19,002 nt of DNA from an uncultured Collinsella sp. (GCA_958350755.1 CATWID010000037.1:1-19002), one strand, 5' to 3'; counted from the first letter of the stretch, positions 1 to 7,608 are shown. Notes: generated by a model not told the origin, from the letters alone. A program made the numbers and translations.

Positions 1-48
1 GGAATTGTAATTGATGGTGAAGGTTCAAAGGTTATTTGCAAAGACTAA
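1..48 (+). CDS. C-terminal end of an unidentified gene (partial, cut by window edge)
   Basis: Reading frame 1 is open from the first base and stops with TAA at 46-48. It gives a short C-terminal peptide, GIVIDGEGSKVICKD. The stretch is much more AT-rich than the rest of the window, which fits a transferred or non-housekeeping gene. Fifteen codons are too few to identify a family, and a chance open frame is possible. No clear terminator with a U-tract follows; a short GC hairpin at 89-108 is the only nearby structure. Confidence 0.3.
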   Translation, partial: GIVIDGEGSKVICKD

Positions 49-163
49 TTTGAAACTACCAGTTTACTGCACTCGTTCCTAGCAGGGTTTGGGGCAGGCA
101 CGCCCCAACAAGAAGCTGTCCCAAAGGGGCAAGAATGGGGACTGCGGACGATTTCTTGGACCG

Positions 164-393
164 TTACGCGGCCCTTCCCAGCGCGGAGCGGAACTCGGCC
201 GGCGTGCGGCCACCGAGCGCATCGCTGCGCCTCTCCGTATTGTATCGACCGATCCAGCCCCCGAGCTCCTCGATGAAGCGGGCGGGGGTCCAGTCCGACC
301 AGTCCTGCCGTGCCAGAACTCCTTCTTGAGCAGGCCGAAGAAGCCCTCCATCGCCGCGTTGTCCGGGCTGCAGCCCTTGGCGGACTGGATTGG
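164..393 (-). pseudogene. IS3-family transposase (OrfB) C-terminal remnant, frameshifted
   Basis: On the minus strand the sequence encodes the hallmark C-terminal part of an IS3-family integrase-type transposase: SAKGCSPDNAAMEGFFG, then LLKKEFWHGR, then DWSDWTPARFIEEL and IGRYNTERRSDALGGRTP. The block containing the last catalytic Glu region (DNAAMEGFFG) is in one frame. The part after WHGR is in another, as if one G had been lost near position 304. Upstream, an in-frame stop lies directly before the homology, and the rest of the DDE domain is missing. It is therefore 5'-truncated and frameshifted, a dead IS end. The frame stops at 164-166, and the left end of the element probably lies a little further towards position 60-110. 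Confidence 0.85.
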
Positions 394-497
394 CTACACT
401 GATGTGGACAGTTCCGGGAGGGGCGCAAGAGACGGGAAGGCCGCGTGCGCGTTCCTGCGCGAGGGCCGCGGGGAGGGGCTGCCTAGGTACGGCGCCT

Positions 498-638
498 GTC
501 AACTCGGTCTACGTCTTTGATGACCGGGTCGTACTCAATATCAACTTCACGGATGATGCCAAAACGGTCACCCGTGAGGAAGTGTTGGGTTCGAGTGCTA
601 TGGACAATGTTCCAGCATGCTGGGATCGAACTCGCTAG
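498..638 (+). pseudogene. serine recombinase C-terminal remnant
   Basis: The plus-strand frame here reads VNSVYVFDDRVVLNINF followed by TDDAKTVTREEVLGS and stops with TAG at 636-638. This resembles the extreme C-terminus of large serine recombinases of Firmicutes and Actinobacteria, where a segment like 'FVNAVYVYDDRVVLTFNYKDGTKTVTLEEV' is typical. No resolvase or recombinase zinc-ribbon domain is present upstream, so this is only the tail of a lost gene. It runs antiparallel into the 3' end of the DUF523 gene. The assignment rests on motif memory; chance similarity is unlikely over about 35 residues but has not been tested. Confidence 0.6.
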
Positions 639-1059
639 CCGGAATCACACGGTACCCGTGACGCAGCAGCAGATCGACAAAAACGCCGTTGCCCGCGGTG
701 AGCGTACCGCTAAAGGTGCCATCGTAGACGCGACCCGCACCGCACGAGGGGCTACGGTCCTGTAAGACGCACGCAGCTATCTCGGACGGGCCGCCCGCCT
801 GCTCGCACATATCGAGCGAGCGCTCTGCACCAAGGCGAAATTCGCGATCAACCGACACGCCCTCGCAGGTACGAACCTCGCCGTTTACAATCTCGGACGG
901 CCTGCGCGGTGTGGGCAAGCCACCAAAGACTTCGGGGCACACCAGCAGGACCTCGGTCCCTGTGCGTTCGCACGCTTCGACCAGCTCGCGATGGTAGTTA
1001 TCGAGCCCGTTATACTTGCAGCTCTCGCCCATCAAACAGGCACTTACAACGATCTTCAT
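598..1059 (-). CDS. DUF523 family protein
   Basis: A 153-residue protein of the DUF523 (YbbK-like) family, whose biochemical role is unknown. The family's conserved features are visible: an N-terminal VSACLMGESCKYNG with Cys8 and Cys14, the CPE motif at 41-43, PTPRRPSE at 49-56, and a Ser/Cys-rich DRSPSCG motif around 101-107. The spacing of conserved cysteines suggests metal or cofactor binding, but that is inference. The ATG at 1059 was chosen because a good GGAGAG ribosome site lies just before it and family members start with 'KIVVSACL'. A longer frame to 1122 would only translate the upstream hairpin. It follows ftsH on the same strand but is separated from it by a terminator-like hairpin. 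Mobile-element remnants begin right at its 3' end. Confidence 0.85.
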   Translation of the reverse strand: MKIVVSACLMGESCKYNGLDNYHRELVEACERTGTEVLLVCPEVFGGLPTPRRPSEIVNGEVRTCEGVSVDREFRLGAERSLDMCEQAGGPSEIAACVLQDRSPSCGAGRVYDGTFSGTLTAGNGVFVDLLLRHGYRVIPASEFDPSMLEHCP

Positions 1060-1078
1060 ATACAACTCTCCCCACACA

Positions 1079-1117
1079 AATCGCCCCATTTGAGATGGAC
1101 ACTCAAATGGGGCGATT
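1079..1117 (-). terminator. terminator-like hairpin after ftsH
   Basis: A perfect 16-bp inverted repeat (arms 1079-1094 and 1102-1117) with a 7-nt loop lies 18 bp beyond the ftsH stop codon. On the minus strand the stem ends in GGGGCGAUU followed by UGUGUGG, so the U-tract is short. The stability and position support a terminator for ftsH. It also lies in the leader of the DUF523 gene, so partial read-through into that gene is possible. Confidence 0.8.
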
Positions 1118-1135
1118 GACACAGCGCAACTAGTA

Positions 1136-3043
1136 TTACTGCTGCTTTGGCATCAGCGGATTCTCGCGCGTGAGAAGATTCATAAACTCCTCGCCCGTGA
1201 TCGTCTCCTTCTTGTACAGATAACGAGCCAGCTCGTGGAGCTTAAACTTGTTCTCCTTCAGGATCTGCAGGGCACGATCGTGCGCATCCTCGATCAGCTT
1301 GGCAACAATCGCGTCCACGCGCTCGGCCGTACCGGGGGCGCAGGTGAGCGACGTGTCCTGGTTGAGGTACGCGTTTTGAACGGTACCGAGCGCCATCATG
1401 CCAAACTCATCGGACATACCAAAGCGCGTCACCATGTTGCGGGCGAGCTTGGTGGCCTGCTCGATATCGTTGGCCGCGCCGGTCGTCATCTCGCCAAAGA
1501 TGAGTTCCTCAGCCGCACGGCCGCCGCAGTAAACGGCAAGCTTGTCCAAGACCTCCTGGCGTGTGGTCAGGAAGCGCTCATCCTCCTCGACCTGCATGGT
1601 GTAGCCAAGAGCGCCGCTCGTGCGCGGCACGATAGTGATCTTCGTGACCGGCGCAGAACCCTTCTGGCGAGCGGCAACGATGGCGTGGCCGATCTCGTGG
1701 TAGGAAACGACCTGCTTCTCGTGGTCGGAAAGCACCGTGGACTTACGCTGTTGGCCGGCAATGACAACCTCCACCGACTCCTCGAAGTCGTCCTGGGTTG
1801 CACGCTTACGACCCTCGCGAACGGCGCGCAGGGCGCCCTCGTTGATGATATTGGCCAGGTCGGCGCCCGAGGCACCGGGCGTGGCGCGGGCAATCGCGGT
1901 CAGATCGATCGGGGGCTGCGTCTTCACGCTCTTGGCATGGAGCTCAAGGATGTTCTTACGGCCGGTCAGATCGGGCAGCTCGACGGGGATGCGGCGGTCA
2001 AAACGACCGGGGCGCAGTAGAGCGGGATCGAGACTGTCGGGGCGGTTGGTTGCGGCAAGGACAACGATTCCCTTGTGGTTATCGAAGCCATCCATCTCGG
2101 TCAGCAACTGATTGAGCGTCTGCTCGCGCTCGTCGTTGCCGCTAAAGCCGCCACCATCGCGCTTCTTGCCGATGGTATCGATCTCATCGATAAAGACGAT
2201 GCACGGGGCCTTTTCCTTGGCCTGCTTAAACAGATCGCGAACCTTAGCGGCGCCACGGCCAACGAACATCTCAACAAACTCAGAACCAGAAATACTAAAG
2301 AACGGCACGCCCGCCTCGCCGGCAACAGCCTTGGCAAGCAGGGTTTTACCGGTACCCGGAGGGCCAACAAGGAGAGCACCGCGCGGCAGCTTGGCGCCGA
2401 TCTCCTCGTAGCGCTGCGGCTTCTCCAGAAAGTCGACGACCTCCTTGAGGGACTCCTTGGCCTCTTCCTGGCCGGCGACATCCTTAAAGGTCACGCCCAC
2501 GTCCTTGGAGGCGATCACGCGCGCACCGGACTTGCCCAGTCCACCGCCGCCAAAACCACCGCCGCCAAAGTTCATCGACGGACCGTCATCACCCATGGCC
2601 TTTTTCATGCGGCGGTTGAGCCACCAGCCGATCAGGAAGAAAATCGCTATGGGAAGAATGAGGGTGAGCAGATAGTAGGTCATCAGACCCGAGTTCTTAT
2701 CGGGAACGACCGACTCAAGCGAGGCGCCAGATTCAAGCACGCGATCGGTAAAGCCCGCATCATTCGGCACACCGGTCGTCTTGTAGGCGATGTTCTCGTC
2801 CTCGCCCTTCTTGGTGTAATAAATCGTGTAATCGTCCGTGTTGTACTCGACCTTGTCAACACTCTTCTTATCGAGCGCTTTGACAAACGTCGAGTAATCG
2901 GTCTTCGTAATCTGCTGCGTGTGACCGATGTTGGGGAACAGAACGGTCGAGAGCACGAGGTAGACGACGAAGGCGATGAGCACGTAGAGGATCATATTCC
3001 GTCTACGTTTATTGTCATCCATCTCCATCTGCTTGAACTCCAT
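1136..3043 (-). CDS. ftsH: ATP-dependent zinc metalloprotease FtsH
   Basis: Membrane-anchored AAA+ protease that degrades misfolded and regulatory proteins at the cytoplasmic membrane. In order: basic N-terminus, TM helix at about 17-36, a short extracytoplasmic domain, TM helix at about 121-141, and a Gly-rich linker. The AAA domain follows, with Walker A GPPGTGKT (227-234), Walker B CIVFIDEID (about 281-289) and the second region of homology ending RPGRFDRR. The peptidase domain has the zinc motif HEIGH (449-453) and a likely third ligand, Asp526 in AANDIEQAT. The pore loop reads FVGRG instead of the common FVGVG. The length of 635 is normal. The ATG at 3043 has no clear ribosome site; Met6 (3028) has GGAG nine bases upstream and may be the true start. 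It is divergent from cobO across 77 bp. Confidence 0.97.
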   Translation of the reverse strand: MEFKQMEMDDNKRRRNMILYVLIAFVVYLVLSTVLFPNIGHTQQITKTDYSTFVKALDKKSVDKVEYNTDDYTIYYTKKGEDENIAYKTTGVPNDAGFTDRVLESGASLESVVPDKNSGLMTYYLLTLILPIAIFFLIGWWLNRRMKKAMGDDGPSMNFGGGGFGGGGLGKSGARVIASKDVGVTFKDVAGQEEAKESLKEVVDFLEKPQRYEEIGAKLPRGALLVGPPGTGKTLLAKAVAGEAGVPFFSISGSEFVEMFVGRGAAKVRDLFKQAKEKAPCIVFIDEIDTIGKKRDGGGFSGNDEREQTLNQLLTEMDGFDNHKGIVVLAATNRPDSLDPALLRPGRFDRRIPVELPDLTGRKNILELHAKSVKTQPPIDLTAIARATPGASGADLANIINEGALRAVREGRKRATQDDFEESVEVVIAGQQRKSTVLSDHEKQVVSYHEIGHAIVAARQKGSAPVTKITIVPRTSGALGYTMQVEEDERFLTTRQEVLDKLAVYCGGRAAEELIFGEMTTGAANDIEQATKLARNMVTRFGMSDEFGMMALGTVQNAYLNQDTSLTCAPGTAERVDAIVAKLIEDAHDRALQILKENKFKLHELARYLYKKETITGEEFMNLLTRENPLMPKQQ

Positions 3044-3120
3044 CTACTGGGGTTGATAATGCTATCTAGAATACCCAACCCGAACGGCGATAAACCGACG
3101 CCGGGCACGAAAGGACAGAG

Positions 3121-3606
3121 ATGGCATCACTGGAAGTCGGCAAGGTTCAAATCTATACGGGCGACGGCAAGGGCAAGACGACGGCTGCGCTGGGGCTCGC
3201 GCTGCGCGCCACGGGCTACGAACTTAACGTGCTCATGCTTCAGTTTGCCAAGAAGCTGCACTGCGCCGAACATGACGCAGCACCTCGATTGGGGCTACGC
3301 ATCGTACAAGCCGACCGCGACACGCCCGAAGCCTGTGCCGCACAGATCATGGAGCTGGCGCGCGAGCAGATTAGCCAAGTCGACGTGCTGGTCTTGGATG
3401 AACTGGGAGAAGCCATGCGACGGGGCTTTGTGACGCGCGAAGATGTCGAAGCGTTGATCGCGATGAAGCCGACCACCACGGAGCTCGTGCTCACCGGCCG
3501 CGGATTGCTGCCCCTCGCCGACCTTGCCGACCTAGTAACCGAAATGCGCCCCGTCAAACACTACTTCGACGAAGGCCTCCTAGCCCGCCAAGGCATCGAA
3601 TACTAA
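3121..3606 (+). CDS. cobO: cob(I)yrinic acid a,c-diamide adenosyltransferase (CobO/BtuR type)
   Basis: Transfers the 5'-deoxyadenosyl group of ATP to the reduced cobalt of corrinoids, giving the adenosylated cofactor. At 161 residues it is short; E. coli BtuR is near 196. The family's P-loop GDGKGKTTAALG is at about 14-25. The hydrophobic strand and acidic pair VLVLDELGEAMRRGFV lie mid-protein, LVLTGRG follows, and the family-typical C-terminus ends ARQGIEY. The start is supported by an AAAGGA site before the ATG. The usual FxKG region is replaced by QFAKKLHCAEHDA. No other cobalamin genes lie nearby, so it may serve salvage of imported corrinoids; that is inference. It converges on the MATE gene, with a paired repeat filling the gap. 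Confidence 0.88.
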   Translation: MASLEVGKVQIYTGDGKGKTTAALGLALRATGYELNVLMLQFAKKLHCAEHDAAPRLGLRIVQADRDTPEACAAQIMELAREQISQVDVLVLDELGEAMRRGFVTREDVEALIAMKPTTTELVLTGRGLLPLADLADLVTEMRPVKHYFDEGLLARQGIEY

Positions 3607-3607
3607 T

Positions 3608-3692
3608 TGATCCGAAGGGGACGAAGGAAAACGGATCATCGACATCGCGACGGAGAGCAATGAGCCGTTTTCCTCCGTCCCCCCAGGGATCA
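3608..3692. repeat. inverted pair of REP-like units between convergent genes
   Basis: Two related units of about 31-32 bp lie in opposite orientation at 3608-3638 and 3661-3692, separated by 22 bp. Each unit is bounded by TGATCC-type and GGATCA ends (the right copy begins TGAGCC) and contains GTTTTCCTYCGTCCCC in one orientation. The outer arms pair to form a long imperfect hairpin. The element fills the space between the stop codons of cobO and the MATE gene almost exactly. It may act as a bidirectional terminator, or be a mobile REP/BIME-like repeat. Confidence 0.75.
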
Positions 3693-5042
3693 TTAGGCAG
3701 TGGCGCGGCCTAGCCAGTTACCGCTGTGGTGGTAGACGGTGAACATCGTGGCGGTTATTACCCAGGTTACGGGGTAGACCAGCAGCAGATGCTCGAGCGA
3801 GGGGTCGAGCGGCATAATCGCGAACACCCACGCCACGCGGAGCACGACCGTGCCGAATATCGTGAGCATCATAGGCTGGAAGCTCACGCCGGCGCCGCGG
3901 ATGGAGCCGGACGCGTTTTCGATAATCGAGAAGATCGCGTAGAACGGCGCGATGAAATGAAGAATCGTCGTGGTGTAGGCCGAAATTGCGGCATCGTCGA
4001 TAAACAGACGCGAAAGCGGGCCCGAGAATACCAGCAGCACGGCAGACAGGCCACCGATAAGCACAAATGAAAGCACGAGCGACGTGTGGTATCCCTTTCG
4101 CATGCGATCGTAATTGCGCGCACCAAAGTTCTGCGCCGAGAACGTGGTGATCGACACGCCGAGCGCCTCGGTCACCATCCAGATAATGCCGTCCAGGCGG
4201 CCGGAAAGGCCCCAAGCGGTCGTGACATCGGCTCCAAACGAGTTGACCGACACCTGAATCAAAACATTGGAGATCGAATACGCCGCAGACTGAACGCCCA
4301 GCGGCAAACCGCACGATAGCATGCTCTTGCAGATACCGGGGTCAATACCGAGCTTTGAGAGCGAAAGACGCCACGCCCCCGGAGCGCGCATCATGCGGAT
4401 CACAATCATCGTGGCATTGGTGCAGATAGTCAGCGCCACCGCGATGCCGCAGCCCAGCGCTTCCATGTGCAGCACGGCGACAAAGAGAATGTCGAGCGCC
4501 ACGTTGACGAAGCAGCCGGAAGCAATAATGACCGCCGGACCGCGCGTGTCGCCCACGGCGCGCAACAACGCCGTCCCCATATTGAGCCCCAGCGCCGCAA
4601 ACATGGCGGCAAAGTAGCAACGGGCATACGCCACACCCTCGGCCAGCAGCTCATGCGGTGTATTCATCAGCACAAGCATCGGCTCGACAAACACCATGCC
4701 CAGAATGGAAATGACAATGCCGCCCACCAGCGCGAGCGTCATGGCCGTATGGACCGATCGGCTCAAGCGCTCGTCATCGTGCTGACCAAAAAACTGGCCG
4801 GTAATAACGGCACAGCCAGCACCCACACCGACGCAAAAACCAATGCAGAGCTCCGTGAGCACCATCGTGGCCTGAATGCCACCCAGCGCTAGCTTGCCGC
4901 CAAACTGACCGACGATATAGGTACCGATAAGCGTGTAAGCCTGCTGAAAAAACGAACTAAAGAAGATGGGAACGCACAGCGACAGCAGCTGTTGCCAAAT
5001 GGTACCATGCGTTACATCGATAGCCGTTGATTTCTTAGCCAC
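3693..5042 (-). CDS. MATE family efflux transporter
   Basis: A multidrug/toxic-compound extrusion carrier, probably exporting small cationic or aromatic compounds by Na+ or H+ antiport; the substrate cannot be read from sequence. The protein is about 449 residues with roughly twelve hydrophobic segments in two related halves. It starts with the family-typical GTIWQQLLSLCVPIFFSSFF and contains ALLRAVGDTRGP in the first half. The second half has the related GVSITTFSAQNFGARNYDRM, and GSIRGAGVSFQPMM further on. The frame could begin with TTG at 5075, but a GTG at 5042 preceded by GGGGAGGG is the better start. Downstream it ends directly against the paired repeat, and the RNA methyltransferase lies 126 bp upstream on the same strand. 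Confidence 0.93.
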   Translation of the reverse strand: MAKKSTAIDVTHGTIWQQLLSLCVPIFFSSFFQQAYTLIGTYIVGQFGGKLALGGIQATMVLTELCIGFCVGVGAGCAVITGQFFGQHDDERLSRSVHTAMTLALVGGIVISILGMVFVEPMLVLMNTPHELLAEGVAYARCYFAAMFAALGLNMGTALLRAVGDTRGPAVIIASGCFVNVALDILFVAVLHMEALGCGIAVALTICTNATMIVIRMMRAPGAWRLSLSKLGIDPGICKSMLSCGLPLGVQSAAYSISNVLIQVSVNSFGADVTTAWGLSGRLDGIIWMVTEALGVSITTFSAQNFGARNYDRMRKGYHTSLVLSFVLIGGLSAVLLVFSGPLSRLFIDDAAISAYTTTILHFIAPFYAIFSIIENASGSIRGAGVSFQPMMLTIFGTVVLRVAWVFAIMPLDPSLEHLLLVYPVTWVITATMFTVYHHSGNWLGRATA

Positions 5043-5167
5043 ACGCCCTCCCCACCAGCGTACGTCATACAGCAAAACGGCAATTTAAGACCAAAGCCAA
5101 TACCAGCTTAGCACCGACCGGCGTCGGCCGAAACGCCCCGAACCAGAGCCCGGTGCGAAATATCTGT

Positions 5168-6082
5168 CTAGTGATACAACCCCGGCTGGTAGTGGTACTC
5201 GTTGCTCACATGCGGGCACAGCTGCCAAAAGGCAACAGCACTTGCCGCGGCCACGTTGAGCGAATCGACCCCATGCGCCATCGGAATACGCACGGCGCGG
5301 TCGCAGCCTGCAATGGTCTTGGCGCCCAAGCCAGCACCCTCGGTGCCCATAAAGATTGCCAGGCGGTCGATCTCCTGGAGCGCGGGATCGTCCAGCGACA
5401 CCGAATCATCCGTCAACGCCATAGCGGCACACGAAAAGCCGGCATCGTGCAGCGCCGCCAGCCCATCATGCGGCCATACGCGCGCCTCGCTGCCAATGCG
5501 CGTCCAGGGCACCTGGAACACCGTGCCCATGCTCACGCGGGCCGAGCGACGGTACAGCGGATCGCAGCACGTAGGGCTCACCAAAATACCGTCGACGTTC
5601 AGCGCAGCCGCCGAGCGGAAAATCGCACCGACGTTGGTGTGGTCGACAATGCCCTCGAGCACGCACAGGCGCACCGGGCGCTCCCCCGCCGCCTCGACGA
5701 CGCCGCCCAAGAACTCATCAACCGGAATCTGTCGCGGGCGACGAAATGCCGCGAGCGCACCGCGCGTCACGTTAAAGCCCGTCAGCCGCTCCATAAGCTC
5801 CATCGAGGCAACGAACACAGGAACCGGACCCGCGCCCTCGCGCACAACCAGGCGCTCAAACAGCGGCATCATCTGATCGAGCCAGCGTTCGCCCAAAAGA
5901 AAGCTCACCGGCTGGTATCCAGCGCGCACCGCACGCTCGATGACCTTGGCACTCTCGGCGATAAAAATGCCCTTCTGCGGCTCCAGCACGCAGCGAAGCT
6001 CACGCTCGGTCAGTCGCACGTAGGCATCGAGCCGCTCGTCCTCGAGCGAATCAATTCGCAGCACCTCAACGGCATCAGTCAT
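5168..6082 (-). CDS. SPOUT (TrmH/SpoU) family RNA 2'-O-methyltransferase
   Basis: Uses S-adenosylmethionine to methylate ribose 2'-OH of an rRNA or tRNA nucleotide; the target is unknown. The 304-residue protein has an N-terminal substrate-binding region (about 1-130) and a C-terminal trefoil-knot domain. The three SPOUT motifs are visible: GIVDHTNVGAIFRSA (about 144-158), IFMGTEGAGLG, and the knot-forming IPMAHGVDSLNVAAASAVA close to the end. The ATG at 6082 was chosen because homologous proteins start near 'EVLRIDSLEDERLDAY'. An in-frame ATG at 6115 has no ribosome site, though the site before 6082 (GAAGGG, rather far away) is also weak. It may be transcribed with the downstream MATE gene. 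Confidence 0.9.
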   Translation of the reverse strand: MTDAVEVLRIDSLEDERLDAYVRLTERELRCVLEPQKGIFIAESAKVIERAVRAGYQPVSFLLGERWLDQMMPLFERLVVREGAGPVPVFVASMELMERLTGFNVTRGALAAFRRPRQIPVDEFLGGVVEAAGERPVRLCVLEGIVDHTNVGAIFRSAAALNVDGILVSPTCCDPLYRRSARVSMGTVFQVPWTRIGSEARVWPHDGLAALHDAGFSCAAMALTDDSVSLDDPALQEIDRLAIFMGTEGAGLGAKTIAGCDRAVRIPMAHGVDSLNVAAASAVAFWQLCPHVSNEYHYQPGLYH

Positions 6083-6128
6083 AGCAGCCAGCCCGCACCC
6101 TTCTTTACAGCACATCTATACCAAACGA

Positions 6129-6147
6129 GGCGACGCTAAGCGCCGCC
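6129..6147 (-). terminator. possible terminator after folA
   Basis: On the minus strand a compact hairpin with a GGCG-x-CGC / GCG-x-CGCC stem, one mismatch and a TTA loop lies 45 bp beyond the folA stop. It is followed by UCGUUUGG, a poor U-tract. It separates the thyA-folA pair from the RNA methyltransferase gene. Confidence 0.4.
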
Positions 6148-6191
6148 CCATGCATTCAATCAACCCGATGATACCGTTCACGTCAGGCGAT

Positions 6192-6710
6192 TTACGCCTC
6201 AACGCGACGATACGTCACGAACTCATAATCGAGGCCCTCGTCACCCTCGCCCGAGGCAATCGTGGCAACCCCGCCACGCCTTGCAATTTCCCACGCGGGA
6301 GCGGCGTCCAAGTCGGGAAAGTACGTGTCCACGGGATGGACGCAGTGGTTATGCGTGACCTCGGCCTCCACGCAGTACGGCAAAAACTGCCGATAGACAT
6401 CGCCGCCACCAATCACCCAGGCAACGGGTTCATCGGCAACCGCGGCGAGCGCCTCGTCGATGCTATGCACCACGTCGGCGCCCTCGGGGGCAAAGCCCTC
6501 GTCGCGGGTAAGCACGATATTGCGGCGGTTTTTGAGCGGACGCCCACCGGGAAAACTCAGCAGCGTCTTGCGCCCCATAATGACCGGGCAACCTTTGGTA
6601 CACGCCACAAAATGGCGCATGTCGGCGCGATTGGACACCACCATGTCGCCCTCGCACCCAATACCCCAATCGTCACACACGGCGACGATGGCAGAAAGCT
6701 TACACGTCAT
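6192..6710 (-). CDS. folA: dihydrofolate reductase
   Basis: Reduces dihydrofolate to tetrahydrofolate with NADPH, regenerating the cofactor oxidised by the neighbouring ThyA. The 172-residue protein has LSAIVAVCDDWGIG at the N-terminus, the acidic substrate-binding Asp at position 30 (SNRADMRHF), the NADPH-binding CPVIMGRKTLLSFPGGRPL, and VAWVIGGGDVYRQFLPY. The Met20-loop 'MPW/LPW' of most bacterial enzymes is replaced by MVV (23-25), so the conserved Trp is absent. The start is ATG at 6710, ten bases past the thyA stop; an in-frame GTG at 6719 overlaps the ribosome site and is less likely. Co-transcription with thyA is very likely. Confidence 0.93.
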   Translation of the reverse strand: MTCKLSAIVAVCDDWGIGCEGDMVVSNRADMRHFVACTKGCPVIMGRKTLLSFPGGRPLKNRRNIVLTRDEGFAPEGADVVHSIDEALAAVADEPVAWVIGGGDVYRQFLPYCVEAEVTHNHCVHPVDTYFPDLDAAPAWEIARRGGVATIASGEGDEGLDYEFVTYRRVEA

Positions 6711-6719
6711 GAGCACCAC

Positions 6720-7568
6720 CTACACCGCAATGGGAATGTTCTTGACCTGCGGGCCGTGCTCATAGCCCTCGACGATGAGGTCATCGGTCGTAAACGCGTA
6801 GAAATCATGCACGTCGGGGTTAAGCGTCACCTTAGGCGCCGCAAACTGCGGACGCTCGATAAGCTCGCGGACAATATCGACATGGCGGTCGTAAATATGA
6901 GCGTCAGCGATCACGTGCAGCAGCTCGCCAGCGATCATGTCGACCGACTGCGCGACCATCATCAGCAAAATGGCGTACTGGCACACATTCCAGTTGTTCG
7001 CGGCCAAAATATCCTGGCTGCGCTGGTTGAGAATCATGTTGAGTGTCGGCTTATCGTCCTGCGGGCGCTGCGTCACGTTATACGTCACGCTGTAGGCGCA
7101 CGGATACAGGTGCATCTCGGACAGGTCGCTAAACACATAGGTATTCGTCATAATGCGGCGGCTGTACGGCGTGTTCTTAAGGTCGTACAGCACGCGGTCC
7201 ATCTGGTCGAAATCGCCCTCGGCATAATGGCTCTTCTGGCCAATCTGGTACCCGTAGGCCTTGCCGATGGAGCCAGTCTCGTCGGCCCACTCATCCCAAA
7301 TATGGCTGTTGAGGTCATGCACGTTATTGGACTTCTTTTGATAGATCCACAGGATCTCATCCATGGCAGACTTAAGCGCCGTGCGGCGCAGGGTAAGCGC
7401 GGGGAACTCCTCGCGCAGGTCATAGCGTGCCGTAACGCCAAAGTTTTTAATGGTATAGGCAGGGGTGCCGTCCTCCCACACCGGACGGACCTTTTGGCCC
7501 TCGGTGGTGGTGCCATGGTCCAAGATATCGCGGCACATGGCTACAAACTGCTGATCAGCTTTGCTCAT
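6720..7568 (-). CDS. thyA: thymidylate synthase
   Basis: Converts dUMP and methylene-tetrahydrofolate to dTMP and dihydrofolate. It has 282 residues. The catalytic Cys is Cys157 in HLYPCAYSV, and the phosphate-binding YSRRIM (135-140) supplies Arg residues across the dimer. RSQDILAANNWNVCQY (183-198) and HIYDRH are the nucleotide-binding motifs. The residue after the nucleophile is Ala rather than the His of E. coli-type enzymes (PCH), a pattern I recall also in streptococcal enzymes. The start at 7568 is fixed by a GGAGGG site; a longer frame to 7604 has no such support. The gene overlaps the folA leader and is divergent from the DUF134-NifX gene. Confidence 0.96.
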   Translation of the reverse strand: MSKADQQFVAMCRDILDHGTTTEGQKVRPVWEDGTPAYTIKNFGVTARYDLREEFPALTLRRTALKSAMDEILWIYQKKSNNVHDLNSHIWDEWADETGSIGKAYGYQIGQKSHYAEGDFDQMDRVLYDLKNTPYSRRIMTNTYVFSDLSEMHLYPCAYSVTYNVTQRPQDDKPTLNMILNQRSQDILAANNWNVCQYAILLMMVAQSVDMIAGELLHVIADAHIYDRHVDIVRELIERPQFAAPKVTLNPDVHDFYAFTTDDLIVEGYEHGPQVKNIPIAV

Positions 7569-7602
7569 TGACCCTCCTGTCAGTCGGCTATAAGCGAGAT
7601 TC

Positions 7603-7608
7603 ATTGTA
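7603..7608 (-). promoter_or_regulatory. candidate thyA -10 element
   Basis: The minus strand reads TACAAT (5 of 6 matches to TATAAT) about 35 bp upstream of the thyA ATG, giving a leader of roughly 28 bases. No convincing -35 box lies 17 bp upstream. Confidence 0.35.

Noticed and set aside
89..108. Short GC hairpin (TTGGGGC / GCCCCAA) near the left edge
   Set aside because: It has a 7-bp stem and no U-tract on either strand; it may belong to the IS end, but there is not enough to call a terminator.
3044..3120. TTGATA/TAGAAT-like boxes in the ftsH-cobO divergent gap
   Set aside because: Spacing between the boxes is only about 8 bp; no properly spaced promoter could be defined on either strand.
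2075..3433. 452-codon plus-strand open frame opposite ftsH and across cobO
   Set aside because: It is antisense to strongly conserved ftsH and overlaps cobO in another frame; its protein is Arg/His/Leu-rich without family motifs, as expected from GC-rich codon bias.
6150..7571. 473-codon plus-strand open frame opposite thyA and folA
   Set aside because: It mirrors the codons of two well-identified enzymes and has no recognisable domain or ribosome site.
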